From Phialocephala subalpina (taxonomy: Eukaryota; Ascomycota; Leotiomycetes; Helotiales; Mollisiaceae): a stretch of 64,000 nt of DNA. The position numbers and the translations under genes were made by a program. The stretch is from the NCBI GenBank assembly GCA_900073065.1, contig FJOG01000041.1:76983-140982 (forward strand), written 5' to 3'. This document shows positions 46,521 through 55,855 of this stretch, one piece after another. The notes beneath the pieces were generated by a model. It saw only the letters and a program-made list of their open reading frames with translations. It had not been told where the DNA came from and did not search any database. Every line of letters begins with the position of its first letter. The stretch's first letter is position 1.

Positions 46521-47575
46521 ATGGTCGTCTGGGACAGATTAATCCGCTTCATCGCAACCGACGGACGAACTCTCCGCGGCGAACCAATCCTGCCATCAGA
46601 AAATTTCGACCTAGGATCAACAACCCCGGAAACGAAACTAAAAGCCAAAGTGATAATCGGAAATGATATCTATGACGATACGGGAAAGACAGTGGTCTCC
46701 GATGAAATCGTCGAAGTAAAGCAACTTCTCGGTCCTTTGGCCCAGCAAGATATACCCATACTTCGCTGCGTGGGTCTCAATTACGCAAAACACAGTAAGA
46801 ACCAGCATACTGCCCCGGACCTCCGCTGACAGTACGTGCAGTCAAAGAAACAGGCCGCACCCCGCCTCCATTCCCGTTCATATTCTTCAAACCCGTCACC
46901 ACAGTCACCGACCACAACTCCGACGTCGTGATCCCCAAGATTGCCCAGGACGACCAAGCAGACTACGAAGGCGAACTGGTAGAATCACCCATCTTCCCAA
47001 ATACTTTCTTCCTCTTTTCTCAAGCATCTAACATAAAGCTCAGTGCCTCATCCTCTCTCGCGACGCCAAAGACGTCCCTGAATCTGAAGCCTTGTCATAC
47101 ATTGCCGCCTACACAATCGGAAACGACATATCCTCTCGCAAACTCCAGCGTGATCCCGCCTTTGCGGGACGCATACCCCAATGGGGATTCTCCAAAGGAT
47201 TCGATACATTCGCTCCTCTTGGTCCAGTGTTAGTGAATAGTAAATTCCAAATACTTTCTTCCTCTTTTCTCAAGCATCTAACATAAAGCTCAGTGCCTCA
47301 TCCTCTCTCGCGACGCCAAAGACGTCCCTGAATCTGAAGCCTTGTCATACATTGCCGCCTACACAATCGGAAACGACATATCCTCTCGCAAACTCCAGCG
47401 TGATCCCGCCTTTGCGGGACGCATACCCCAATGGGGATTCTCCAAAGGATTCGATACATTCGCTCCTCTTGGTCCAGTGTTAGTGAATAGTAAATTGTAT
47501 TTGAAGCCGGGGGATATTATGGAGGTGTCAATTTCGGGGATTGGGACATTGAGGAATGGTGTAAAGTTTGCGTAG
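46521..47575 (+). pseudogene. Fumarylacetoacetate-hydrolase-family gene with 250-bp tandem duplication and shortened core
   Basis: The family hydrolyses acylpyruvates such as fumarylpyruvate, the step after gentisate ring opening. Exon 1 46521-46794, exon 2 46842-46978. The start (IPILRCVGLNYAKH), PPPFPFIFFKP, the metal-site DYEGEL|CLILSRDAKDV and GFSKGFDTFAPLGPVLVNSK are all present. A perfect 250-bp tandem duplication (46997-47246 and 47247-47496) copies the end of intron 2 plus most of exon 3. With the first acceptor (47043) translation stops at 47284-47286 after 217 residues. With the duplicated acceptor (47293) the frame stays open to 47575 and gives 230 residues. Even then the usual segment with DMIF and TGTP-type motifs between VNSK and YLKPGDIMEVSISGIGTL is absent, so activity is doubtful. 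A misassembly is the main alternative. Confidence 0.8.
46997..47496 (+). repeat. Perfect 250-bp direct tandem duplication
   Basis: Copy 1 is 46997-47246 and copy 2 is 47247-47496; I see no mismatch on reading both through. The unit begins in intron 2 and ends in exon 3 (at gtgaatagtaaatt), so it carries a full splice acceptor. Identity implies a very recent event or an assembly error. Confidence 0.93.
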
Positions 47576-47869
47576 GGACAGGATGAATCTAAGAGATGAA
47601 TAGACACCGCGAGTAGAAGCTTATGCTTTCCGAAATTTGCATTGATTAAACATCAATTCGTTCTTGAAATGAAGATCTCCCTAATCGGCAAGCTTTGATA
47701 TTTAAATCCCGAATATGAGATCCTAGACGCAACCTTTAGTCCGGTAATTACAAGAACAATACAAGGAGATAGTAGCGAGGAAATAAGTAGTTTTCAAATC
47801 CAGAATTCAGGTATGATCAGATGCAAAGGAAAGCAACTTCATTTAGAATCTTTTACTGAGTGAAATGAT

Positions 47870-48997
47870 TTAAGAAACGAGTGATTCAACATCTATGTCC
47901 TCCGTTCGATAAAAACCCAAAGCTTCCACCATTGGCTTATCATCAAATCGATAAAGATACACCGTCTCCCTAGCTATAGCAAAGTGCTGGTATTTATGCC
48001 AAGAAGGAATGCAGAAAGTGTCACCCTTTTCCCAAGCAAGCCGCTGGCCATTGACTTCTGTGTAACCGGCACCTTCGACGACGTGATAGACAGACGATAC
48101 GGTCTCACGGGTTGGCGGAGAGGATTTCCCCGCATTCAGTCTCTCAGCACGACCACCGAGCGTCTTACTCACTGTATCGATTCATTAGCAACACGAGGGG
48201 TAAAAATGAAAGGTGAGGCTTACCTTGACTCCCGTCAGCCTTCAAATAAAGCTCCACAACATAGTCATCTTTCCCCGCATCAAGCTTTGCCTGCATTCTG
48301 CTCCACGGAAACACAATTGAAGAAGTCGAGGTATCCACATCTTCAGCAGGATAACGTGGTTCTTGATAATGCTCCACAAAGTGAACGGGGAAATGAACAA
48401 AATTGGGAAGGTCAAGACCATCGAGCCAAATCATTGGGCCGGAACCGTCTTTCCCGTGATCGTGCCAGTTCCATGTGGGAGTGAGGATTACGTCTCCACG
48501 TTGCATCTTGATACGGCGGCCGTGGACGGCTGTGAAGCCACCGTTTCCTTCAATGATGAATCGCATGGCGAAGGCGGTGTGGCGGTGGGCTGGGGCTGTT
48601 TCGTTGGGCATTACGAGCTGAAGACCGGCGTAGAGAGTATCGGTTGTGTAAGGAGCATCTGTGAAACAGGTCTCAGTTATGTGTGAGAGAGCAGAAAACG
48701 CAAAGAAGCTTGAAGAGACTTGCCTCGAGCTGGATTTATGAGCATGAGCACCCTTCTCTCGGCCTGTTTCTCTGTGATCATCTCGCCTGCTTTGAGTAGA
48801 TGCGGTCGAATCTCATCGTATCGCCATACATGGGGAATGGTGGATGGATTTGGCAAAGGGGGGTTAAGTTTGGTCATCTGAGCCCAAAGAGGTTTTGTAT
48901 GAACGGATTTGATGTCAGACATCAATGATTCCATGGAGTCCTTGCCTACGGTAGGCGTGGAGAGACGAGCTGTCTCGGTCTGGGTAATTGAAGCCAT
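47870..48997 (-). CDS. Gentisate 1,2-dioxygenase (bicupin)
   Basis: Fe(II) ring-opening dioxygenase converting gentisate (2,5-dihydroxybenzoate) to maleylpyruvate; cytosolic; 336 residues. Exons 48724-48997, 48224-48658 and 47870-48171. Intron 1 (48659-48723) uses a GC donor (CGAG|GCAAGT) with a normal CACAG acceptor; the frame and the protein ([20 protein letters not shown]) require it. The first cupin carries the metal histidines in [17 protein letters not shown] and PTWNWHDHG. The second cupin has [18 protein letters not shown] and [13 protein letters not shown]. Length and motif order match fungal gentisate dioxygenases. It is divergent from the salicylate-hydroxylase-type gene, with which it should form consecutive steps. 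Confidence 0.93.
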
Positions 48998-49556
48998 GGT
49001 GGATGAGATGTTTGCACAGTCTTGTTGGAGTATTGTTGGTGTATTGGTAAAACCGGTTCCTTTGAAGCTTTTTGGAATAGTGGCAGCAGCGTTCCTCAAG
49101 CACAGGCTATATCCAGCTGGATTGCTTACTTCTCGATAGGTAAGTGAAAACGATCAATGCTCAGCTTGCCACATAAAGTTTCGCCCCGAGAATCCGGATT
49201 GCTAATCCGAAAGCCGATTCGACCGGCATTCTTAGGCAGTGAACGGGGGGTAATCGTGGGGATAGGACTTTGTATGGCGGGGAAGGATCGGGCCGGCAAG
49301 ACGATGCAACTTCAATACCAGCGGGAACTTGCAACTTGCGCGACTAGATCTAGTCTGCAGAAAACAAGCTACAAACTTGAGCATACTAGCAAGAGATTCC
49401 GCTCTAACCCCGAATGATTACGGATGTCTTCTAGGCATGAAGTACTATAGCTCGGTTGTCACTTGAGTCCTTGCAAATTGACCCCCGTTCCCTATTCCAA
49501 AGCCAGCCCCCAGACCATTGTTCAGTTTCACTAGAAACAGCTATAGTCAAAGCAAA
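48998..49556. promoter_or_regulatory. Bidirectional promoter (gentisate dioxygenase / FAD hydroxylase)
   Basis: 559 bp between divergent start codons of two enzymes that act in sequence. A near-perfect inverted CGG site (49195-49209) lies in its middle. Confidence 0.6.
49195..49209. promoter_or_regulatory. CGG-N9-CCG palindrome, candidate Zn2Cys6 operator
   Basis: CGGATTGCTAATCCG: half-sites CGGATT and AATCCG with a 3-nt centre, fully symmetric. Inverted CGG triplets with fixed spacing are the known target type of dimeric Gal4-class factors. It sits about 200 bp from the gentisate dioxygenase start and 350 bp from the hydroxylase start. Confidence 0.5.
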
Positions 49557-51271
49557 ATGCACAATACCAACATGAACGATTGTTTGGATGAAGAGAAGGG
49601 AACTATCAATGGTGGTGAAGGCGGAAGTGTCTCCATCAAGCAGCCAAATGGAACCAAAACACCAAGCGAGGCGCCAAATCACGCAACGACGCGACGTCAC
49701 AAAACAAATCTTCCAACGATCTCGCACCCATCGAACGCTTTGCGCTTTCTGCATAAGATCCAAGCTCCTCACAATGCCTCTGCGGTGGATAGCTCCCCAC
49801 TACAAGCAGAACTACCTCTCAATATCATCGTTGTCGGCGGCGGTCTCGGTGGCCTTGCGACCTCGATCGCCCTGGCAAGAAGAGGTCATTCCGTGACAGT
49901 GTTAGAGCAAGCCCATGAACTTGGAGAAGTACGCACGCATTCACCACCCTATTCCCTAATCTCTTCCAAGCAGCACCTATACTGACGTCGTATCGACAGG
50001 TTGGTGCGGGCATACAAATCCCTTCGAATTCAAGTCTTTTGCTAGAGAGATGGGGCGTAGGCACATTTCTCGCTGGCAAGGCAGTGGAACCACAAGGGAT
50101 AACTATTCGAAGATGGCAGGACGGTAGCAAGATTGGATATACCAAGCTGATTCCTGAATTCAGAGAAAACTTTGGTGCTTCGTATCATGTTGTGCATCGG
50201 GCGCATTTCCACGAGGCGTTGTATAGCCGGGCCTTGCAGTTGGGGGTGGATGTGAGGGTAGACTGTCGAGTTGTCACATATGACGATGAAGATGCTTCTG
50301 TGGAGTTGGCAAATGGTACAACATTATCGGCGGACCTGATCGTTGCGGCAGATGGTAAGAAAATCTCTCTATGTCTTTCGACGTTATTGACCAGGGAGTA
50401 GGTATCAAATCTGCAGCTCGGCAATTGGTACTGGGCGGTCGGGATCAGAAGCCAAAGCCGACAGGATTTGCAGCGTATCGAGCAACAGTTGACGTGGAAA
50501 AGATTCTCGCGGACCCCGATGTCGTATGGCTTCTCGAGAAACCCTCCTTGGATATATGGATTGGCGAGGATAGGCATGTCATGACATACACCATTGCAGC
50601 GGGCAAGTCTTTCAATATGGTTTTGTCTCATGTCGATAGGTCTGATCCACAGACTTGGGACAACAAGACCGCTTTGGACGATATGAGAAGAGAGTTCTCT
50701 GGCTGGGATCCACAGTTTGTACTCTTGCCTGCCTGGAAGTTCATATACTGACTGGTAGAAAAATAGATTGACGAAAATCATCTACATGATAAACAAAACT
50801 ATCAAATGGCCACTTTGCGCAGGCACTCCACTGCCAAGATGGGTTGCACCATCGTCCAAATTGCTCATTCTCGGCGACGCAGCCCATGCCATGGTACCTT
50901 ACATGTCACAAGGTGCAGCTATGGCTGTAGAAGACGGTGCGGCACTCGCCATGGTCTTGAATTCCATCAATAACAGATCTTCAATTCCTTTTGCATTGAA
51001 AGTCTTTGAAAAAGAGCGTTTGCAGCGTACTAGTCAGATGCAACAAGCGAGTATGGCGAATGGGACAATTTGGCATTTTCCTGACGGGCCGCAGCAGGAG
51101 GCTAGGGATGAGGCTATGCGGCCAGAGGTAGAAGGTAAACATTTTCTGTCGAGCGCAAATCAGTGGAGTGATCCGGTGACTCAGTGGTGGGCTTATGGAT
51201 ATGATGCAGAGGCTGCTATGAAGGACGCGTGCGATGCGGCTGTTTCGGATTTGATAAGTAAAGCTTGCTAG
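49557..51271 (+). CDS. FAD-dependent aromatic hydroxylase (salicylate hydroxylase type)
   Basis: Class A flavoprotein monooxygenase hydroxylating a benzoate. In this context it is probably salicylate or 3-hydroxybenzoate to gentisate. Exons 49557-49928, 50000-50354, 50402-50714 and 50767-51271 give 514 residues. Motifs are the Rossmann GGGLGG (94-99) in IIVVGGGLGGLATSIALARRG, VAADG (DG motif, split by intron 2), and LILGDAAHAMVPYMSQGAAMAVEDGA (GD motif). The last intron has an unusual donor (GTTTGT). About 85 hydrophilic residues precede the Rossmann fold, whereas most relatives start almost directly with it; a methionine-free T/P/N-rich extension of unknown use. It is transcribed divergently from the gentisate dioxygenase. 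Confidence 0.92.
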
Positions 51272-51587
51272 TACCAGAATCTCATGTCCTTCATTTTTCA
51301 AATTTTTGACTTTCATTTGTTCAGATCAAAGCACCTTTCTTCTGGCGTAGTCTCTTAATGTGATCTATCAAGCTTTCACCAATAAAGCTTTAAACAGCAT
51401 AACTTCAAGTTGTATCTCCATCAATTCAGCAGTAGTAAATTCACTTTCCAGTATCATCACTGATCTAGATGCTGACAAGGTCACACGAGCATTAACATAA
51501 AGACCAAGGCAGTCAGTCAGAACCAGTCGCATGTTAAATCTCATTGAGTGGCATCGATCGACCTGCGATCTCATTCCTGTTTCATTC
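51272..51587. other. Intergenic, convergent genes
   Basis: 316 bp between the 3' ends of the hydroxylase and the cleavage oxygenase; presumed terminator/3'UTR space. Nothing else seen. Confidence 0.5.
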
Positions 51588-53316
51588 TCAAACACTAACC
51601 CTCAGCTCCTCACCATCAACCCAATTGCCATGCAAGCCAGGTCTCATCCTAACAGGCAACTTAACAACAGCTTGAGCGCTCCCAAAATTCCTGGTATCCA
51701 CCAAATGCAACTCACTATTCCCCGCATTCAAATCATTCACCAAAGCCAACAACCACCCATCACCCTCTTCCGCATCGTTTCCCCTTGGAATAAACACCGG
51801 CTCTTGAACCAAATGCGTGTTTCCCGGAAAATACCTCTCATACTTCCCACTCTCGACATTGAAATGTCCAAGCGCATTATAAATCGGTGCGCCACCACCC
51901 ATCTTCGGTGCTACGGTCGCGAAATCAGTGTGTGGGTGATCCATCACGTCGAAGAATATATGTTTGTGCTTGCGCATCATGAATCGTTCATCGATCTTGG
52001 CGAATTCGAGATCGTCAGTTACCAATTTTGATGGTGGAGGAAGCTCGAGGTTGGTGGAGAGAGGGTCGAACGTGAAGCGTGTCATATTGTTGACGATCTC
52101 GTGGGGAGAGGGAGCGTGGCCGTGCTTGTCGGGCCACCAGAAGAAGACGTTTTTGTTGGAGAGGGCAAGGTCGAATACTATTTCTCCAGAGGGGGTTTCG
52201 TAGGCGTTGGCGCTGTGGCCCGGGAAGGCGTTTGGGGCGTGGAACCACTGTTCTTTTCGTCAGAATGGAGAGGAGAAATGGGGGATGGAGAGGGAGAGGG
52301 ATGGACTGTACTTTTACATCGCTACCTTTTGCGTTGTGGCGGGGCAGAACACCTAGGTAGAAGGGAAGTTCGGGGTCCCATTGCCAGTGCTCTCCACCGG
52401 CTTTCATGCGTTCGATATCACATGTTTGAGGGATCATGGGAAAGAGAACCTATTTCGCCATCTATCCGTCAAAAGTCATGACTTGAAGCCAGGAGAGGAG
52501 TACATACCCAGTTATCCGTAACAGCAAAATCGTGAATCATCGCACAAACGGGCGCAACCATCCACACCTCCTCACTCAACTTCCCCTCCTTGTCAAATGA
52601 GAAATAACACACATCCGGAGTTCCATCTCCTTTGGCCTCATACCCAAAACAGACGAATTCCTTTGAGATAGGGTCCATCTTTGGATGTGCAGTGAACGTA
52701 CAGCTAGGGAGCTGGCCATCGAAGTCATAGAGGCCGAATGTTTCGAGGGTAATGGGATCCATGGCGTAAGGAGGGGAGTCTTCTTTGCAGGCTAGGAGCT
52801 TGCCGCGGAAATGAACGATGTTGGTGTTTGCCGTGGATCGAATCTTGAATGAGATTGCGTCCGTGAATTTGTTTCGATATTTGCCTAGGTTTGTGTAAGC
52901 TTATACCAAACTCGTCGCTTTGGAAATCAGAGATGCCGACCAAGAAGAGCCCGATGAGCCTCTCGTTCCCTGATAAATTTCTCGGTACGCACATATCTTT
53001 GTTTGAAATGTGCCATTCCATTACTGATATGAAATGCTGAGATATTTCCATCTCCATTGAACCACTTTTTGTTCTTCGGTTAGCTGTGTTCGGTGGCATA
53101 TCTAGGGAGGGAGAGGCTTACAGGATCATTGGGTTGAAAAGCTGGGAATTGAGGATCAGGCATCACTCTGTAGAATACCCCATCTATTTCTTTCGGAATC
53201 GATCCGGTGATCTCGAGGTGGTTGGCTTCGCCCTCAAATCGGCAAGGCTTCATGAGTCCTTGGAATTGCGGCAAGTCCGGGAATGCCTGTGGGACTGGAG
53301 GTAGTTCGTTCGTCAT
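51588..53316 (-). CDS. Carotenoid/stilbene-cleaving oxygenase (resveratrol-cleavage type)
   Basis: Non-heme Fe(II) oxygenase that splits a conjugated double bond into two aldehydes; 497 residues. Exons 53122-53316, 52941-53064, 52508-52884, 52312-52449 and 51588-52247. The four iron-binding histidines of the seven-bladed propeller are recognisable: TAHPKMD, MIHDFAVTDNW, GHSANAYE and LHGNWVD. WFNGDGNISAFH and REREAHRALLG are also family hallmarks. Intron 2 has a weak donor (GTCGGC), but the frame and protein demand it. No plastid or retinal context exists in this fungus. With aromatic-acid genes on both sides, the lignostilbene/resveratrol branch (CAO-1, RCO-like) is more likely than carotenoid cleavage, although sequence alone does not settle it. 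Confidence 0.92.
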
Positions 53317-53992
53317 CTTTTCTGAATTTTTCTTTTCTTTCTGAATTCGAATGGATTGTGACGAGTTTGTCTAAACTTGGACTCTACTCTATGCTTGATT
53401 ATTTATACGGACAATCTTCATCTTTTTGACATGCTGGTTTTGACATGCTGGTCGTGATTGTTTCAGACTTCGATTCGCTTCTCGGGGAGATAGGGTAGAC
53501 TTCGAAGTTCCCCGCATTGGCGGCCCCGGATTTCGATCCCGAAGGTTACGAGTCAGTCCAGACTTGCCGCCACGACTAGATGAAACCTAGAGTCAGACCA
53601 GCTGCCAAACCCCTTTCTCCATAAATCACCTACGCGGCTGACAAAATGGCGGGAAAATATCTTGATTCAAAATACCATGATTGCGTCTCGTAAAAAGGCC
53701 TTGATTCTTCGAATCTACGATACTGACACCATTTCACACGAAATATGGCACGTGGGACTTGCTGCAGTTTGTGAGACTTCTGATTTATAGATATCCAATC
53801 AAGAACCTCGCCCATTCAACTGAAGAAACGGCCGACAATATAAACAATAACGAAAGAGAAAGCCAGTCCTAAACAATCTGCAAAAACATATATTCTGCAC
53901 TCTGAACTCTCCCAATGTGAACCCCCTCCAAAATCCTCACTCCTCAAAAACCTTACTATTCCCCGACAACCATCAAATTTCTTTCCAACCGC
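53317..53992. promoter_or_regulatory. Promoter region of the cleavage oxygenase
   Basis: 676 bp, with the 3' end of the MFS carrier on the far side. It contains the second CGG-N9-CCG site and a 6-bp inverted repeat (GGCGGC 53519-53524, GCCGCC 53566-53571) around it. No gene is supported. Confidence 0.5.
53527..53541. promoter_or_regulatory. Second CGG-N9-CCG site
   Basis: CGGATTTCGATCCCG, about 210 bp upstream of the cleavage-oxygenase start codon. It has the same outer triplets, the same spacing and the same CGGATT half-site as the site in the gentisate promoter, with a weaker right half (ATCCCG). Confidence 0.45.
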
Positions 53993-55855
53993 TCACAAAA
54001 ACCAATTGTGCCTCGTCGACTTACTAGCAGCTAACCTCCACCTCCTCCCATAAAAGTACAACGGTATAGCTAGCAAAATCGACACACAAACCAACATGAA
54101 CAGAATCATATAAACCTGCAAGAACCCGTCTGCTTCTATCCAATTGACCGCCACGAAAATAAAGACAAAAGCAACAATGTTCTTGAAAACATTGATCAGG
54201 ACAAGACTCTCAGCCGCAAAACGTGGGTAGCTATCTACTACGTACGTGACAGCTATATTCGGGGCGTAGACTGTTCCGAATGAGACTTTGTTTCCAGTTA
54301 GACTTGTTATTTTCTTTTGGTTTTCTGTAGGAGAAGGGGAATGGGAACATACGCATTCCAAACCCAACAGCAAGGGACGGCCAAGCAAGAAGCCTCGACC
54401 CCGCAATAGCGATTAAAATACACCCCGCAGGCGCAATCCAAGACGCCGGAACAAGAGAAAGGAGTCTTTGCTCTGCATACACAATACCACCTGATCTTAC
54501 GATACGACGAGCGGTGATTATATCGGATACCCATCCGCCGCCGAAGCAGGCAAATGTGAAGCCGATTATGGCGGCTATTTGCATGAGTCCTACTTCTCCT
54601 GAGCCGAAGAGGTAGGGTGGTGGGGTGAGGAGGGTGGGAAATTTGAAGCTGGGAATGTTAGATTGTGTTGTGGCGGGATGGAAGAGGGTGGGGAACGAAC
54701 ATGAGGATTATTTGAGGCGACAGTGCAACGCCGTAGATGAAAATTGCCCAGACGACGGGGGGATAGGTCAGAAATACAACAGGATGGAGAAGTGTCTTGA
54801 ACAAGTTAACTTCCACATCGACTTTCGTTGTAGTTGTTAAGATCTTCTTCCAGGAGGGATTTGACACAGCGACATTTTGTACGCCGAGAAGAGCGGCTGG
54901 TTTCGACTCAATATCTTGGACAATATCTTTGGTATCCTTGCCTTGTTCGGTATGAGAAACATTTCCCTTCTCCTCTTCAGTGGTATGAAGTGTCTGCAAA
55001 GCTGTCGGGCGACGGAAGTTAGGTTCTGGGAAAGCTGCGAGAAGTAATAAGGCATTGAAGCCAGCGAGGGCAGCGGAGAGCCAGACGAAATTGCGCCATG
55101 ATCCTGTGTATTGCTCCATGTATCCGGCGATAAGAGGTCCGACTGCTGTCCCGCCTGTAGTGAAGATCACATATCTAGCTTTTGTCAGCTCCGCTATTAC
55201 GATTTCGATGGATTCACTCACGTTGCCATCATTGTGGCTCGCTCGTGGAAGAAGAAAATGTCCGAAACGATGGCTGGGACAATACTCTATTGAAGTTAGC
55301 AATCAAGCGTTAGAAATGATTGGTAGTGTGCCAACCTCCCCAGCTGCTGCTGCAAATCCACTGAAGCATCGCGCTGCGAGGAGGCTTTCGAAGGAGGTTG
55401 ACGCAGCGCACCAGACCAGAGTTAGGAACAAAAGAGTGATTGATGTTATAAGGACTACTCGTTTCCCGAATTTGACAGCGAGAGGTACCCAAACAAGATT
55501 TCCGATGCCCAGAAATAGGAAGTTATACTATGCAAATTTAGCACTGTGTAAGTCATCGTGATGACTCTCTTACTGCCAACAATCCATTGACTTGGTTCTC
55601 AGACCTCCGAAACTCTTGGATTAATTGAGGAATGGATACGGATAGACCTGAACCGGAAACATTGGATGAGAAGTTGCACATGCACGCACTCAGAAACGCA
55701 ACAATTTTCAACCAACGCGACCAGCGGATAGGATCGGCTGGGTCATCTGAGGGGATGGGCCAGAGTGCTATGCCGTGGTGTTTACCGGTTGACGTGTCCA
55801 GCGCGATGTTGCCGTCTTCGAAATCACTTCCAATTTGAGCACCGTGAAATGCCAT
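53993..55855 (-). CDS. MFS transporter, DHA1-like, of the aromatic cluster
   Basis: Plasma-membrane carrier of 533 residues, about twelve helices. Exons 55574-55855, 55336-55527, 55222-55286, 54701-55174, 54353-54648 and 53993-54285. Start at MAFHGAQ; an in-frame ATG at 55996 would add 47 basic residues but is less likely. Motifs are DPADPIRWSRWLKIVAFLSAC before helix 1, GNLVWVPLAVKFGKRVV (loop 2-3), TGGTAVGPLIAGYM and GSWRNFVWL, then a long central cytoplasmic loop and AVTYVVDSYPRFAAESLVLINVFKN in the C-terminal half. This pattern is common in fungal carriers for aromatic or polyketide compounds. Transcribed in the same direction as the cleavage oxygenase; likely imports the cluster substrate or exports toxic intermediates. 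Confidence 0.92.

Noticed and set aside
53519..53571. tRNA-like arms on the minus strand (GGCGGC...GCCGCC with GATCGAAATCC between)
   Set aside because: Only about 53 nt long, no D arm, and the T-like loop is irregular. I keep only the CGG-N9-CCG site inside it.
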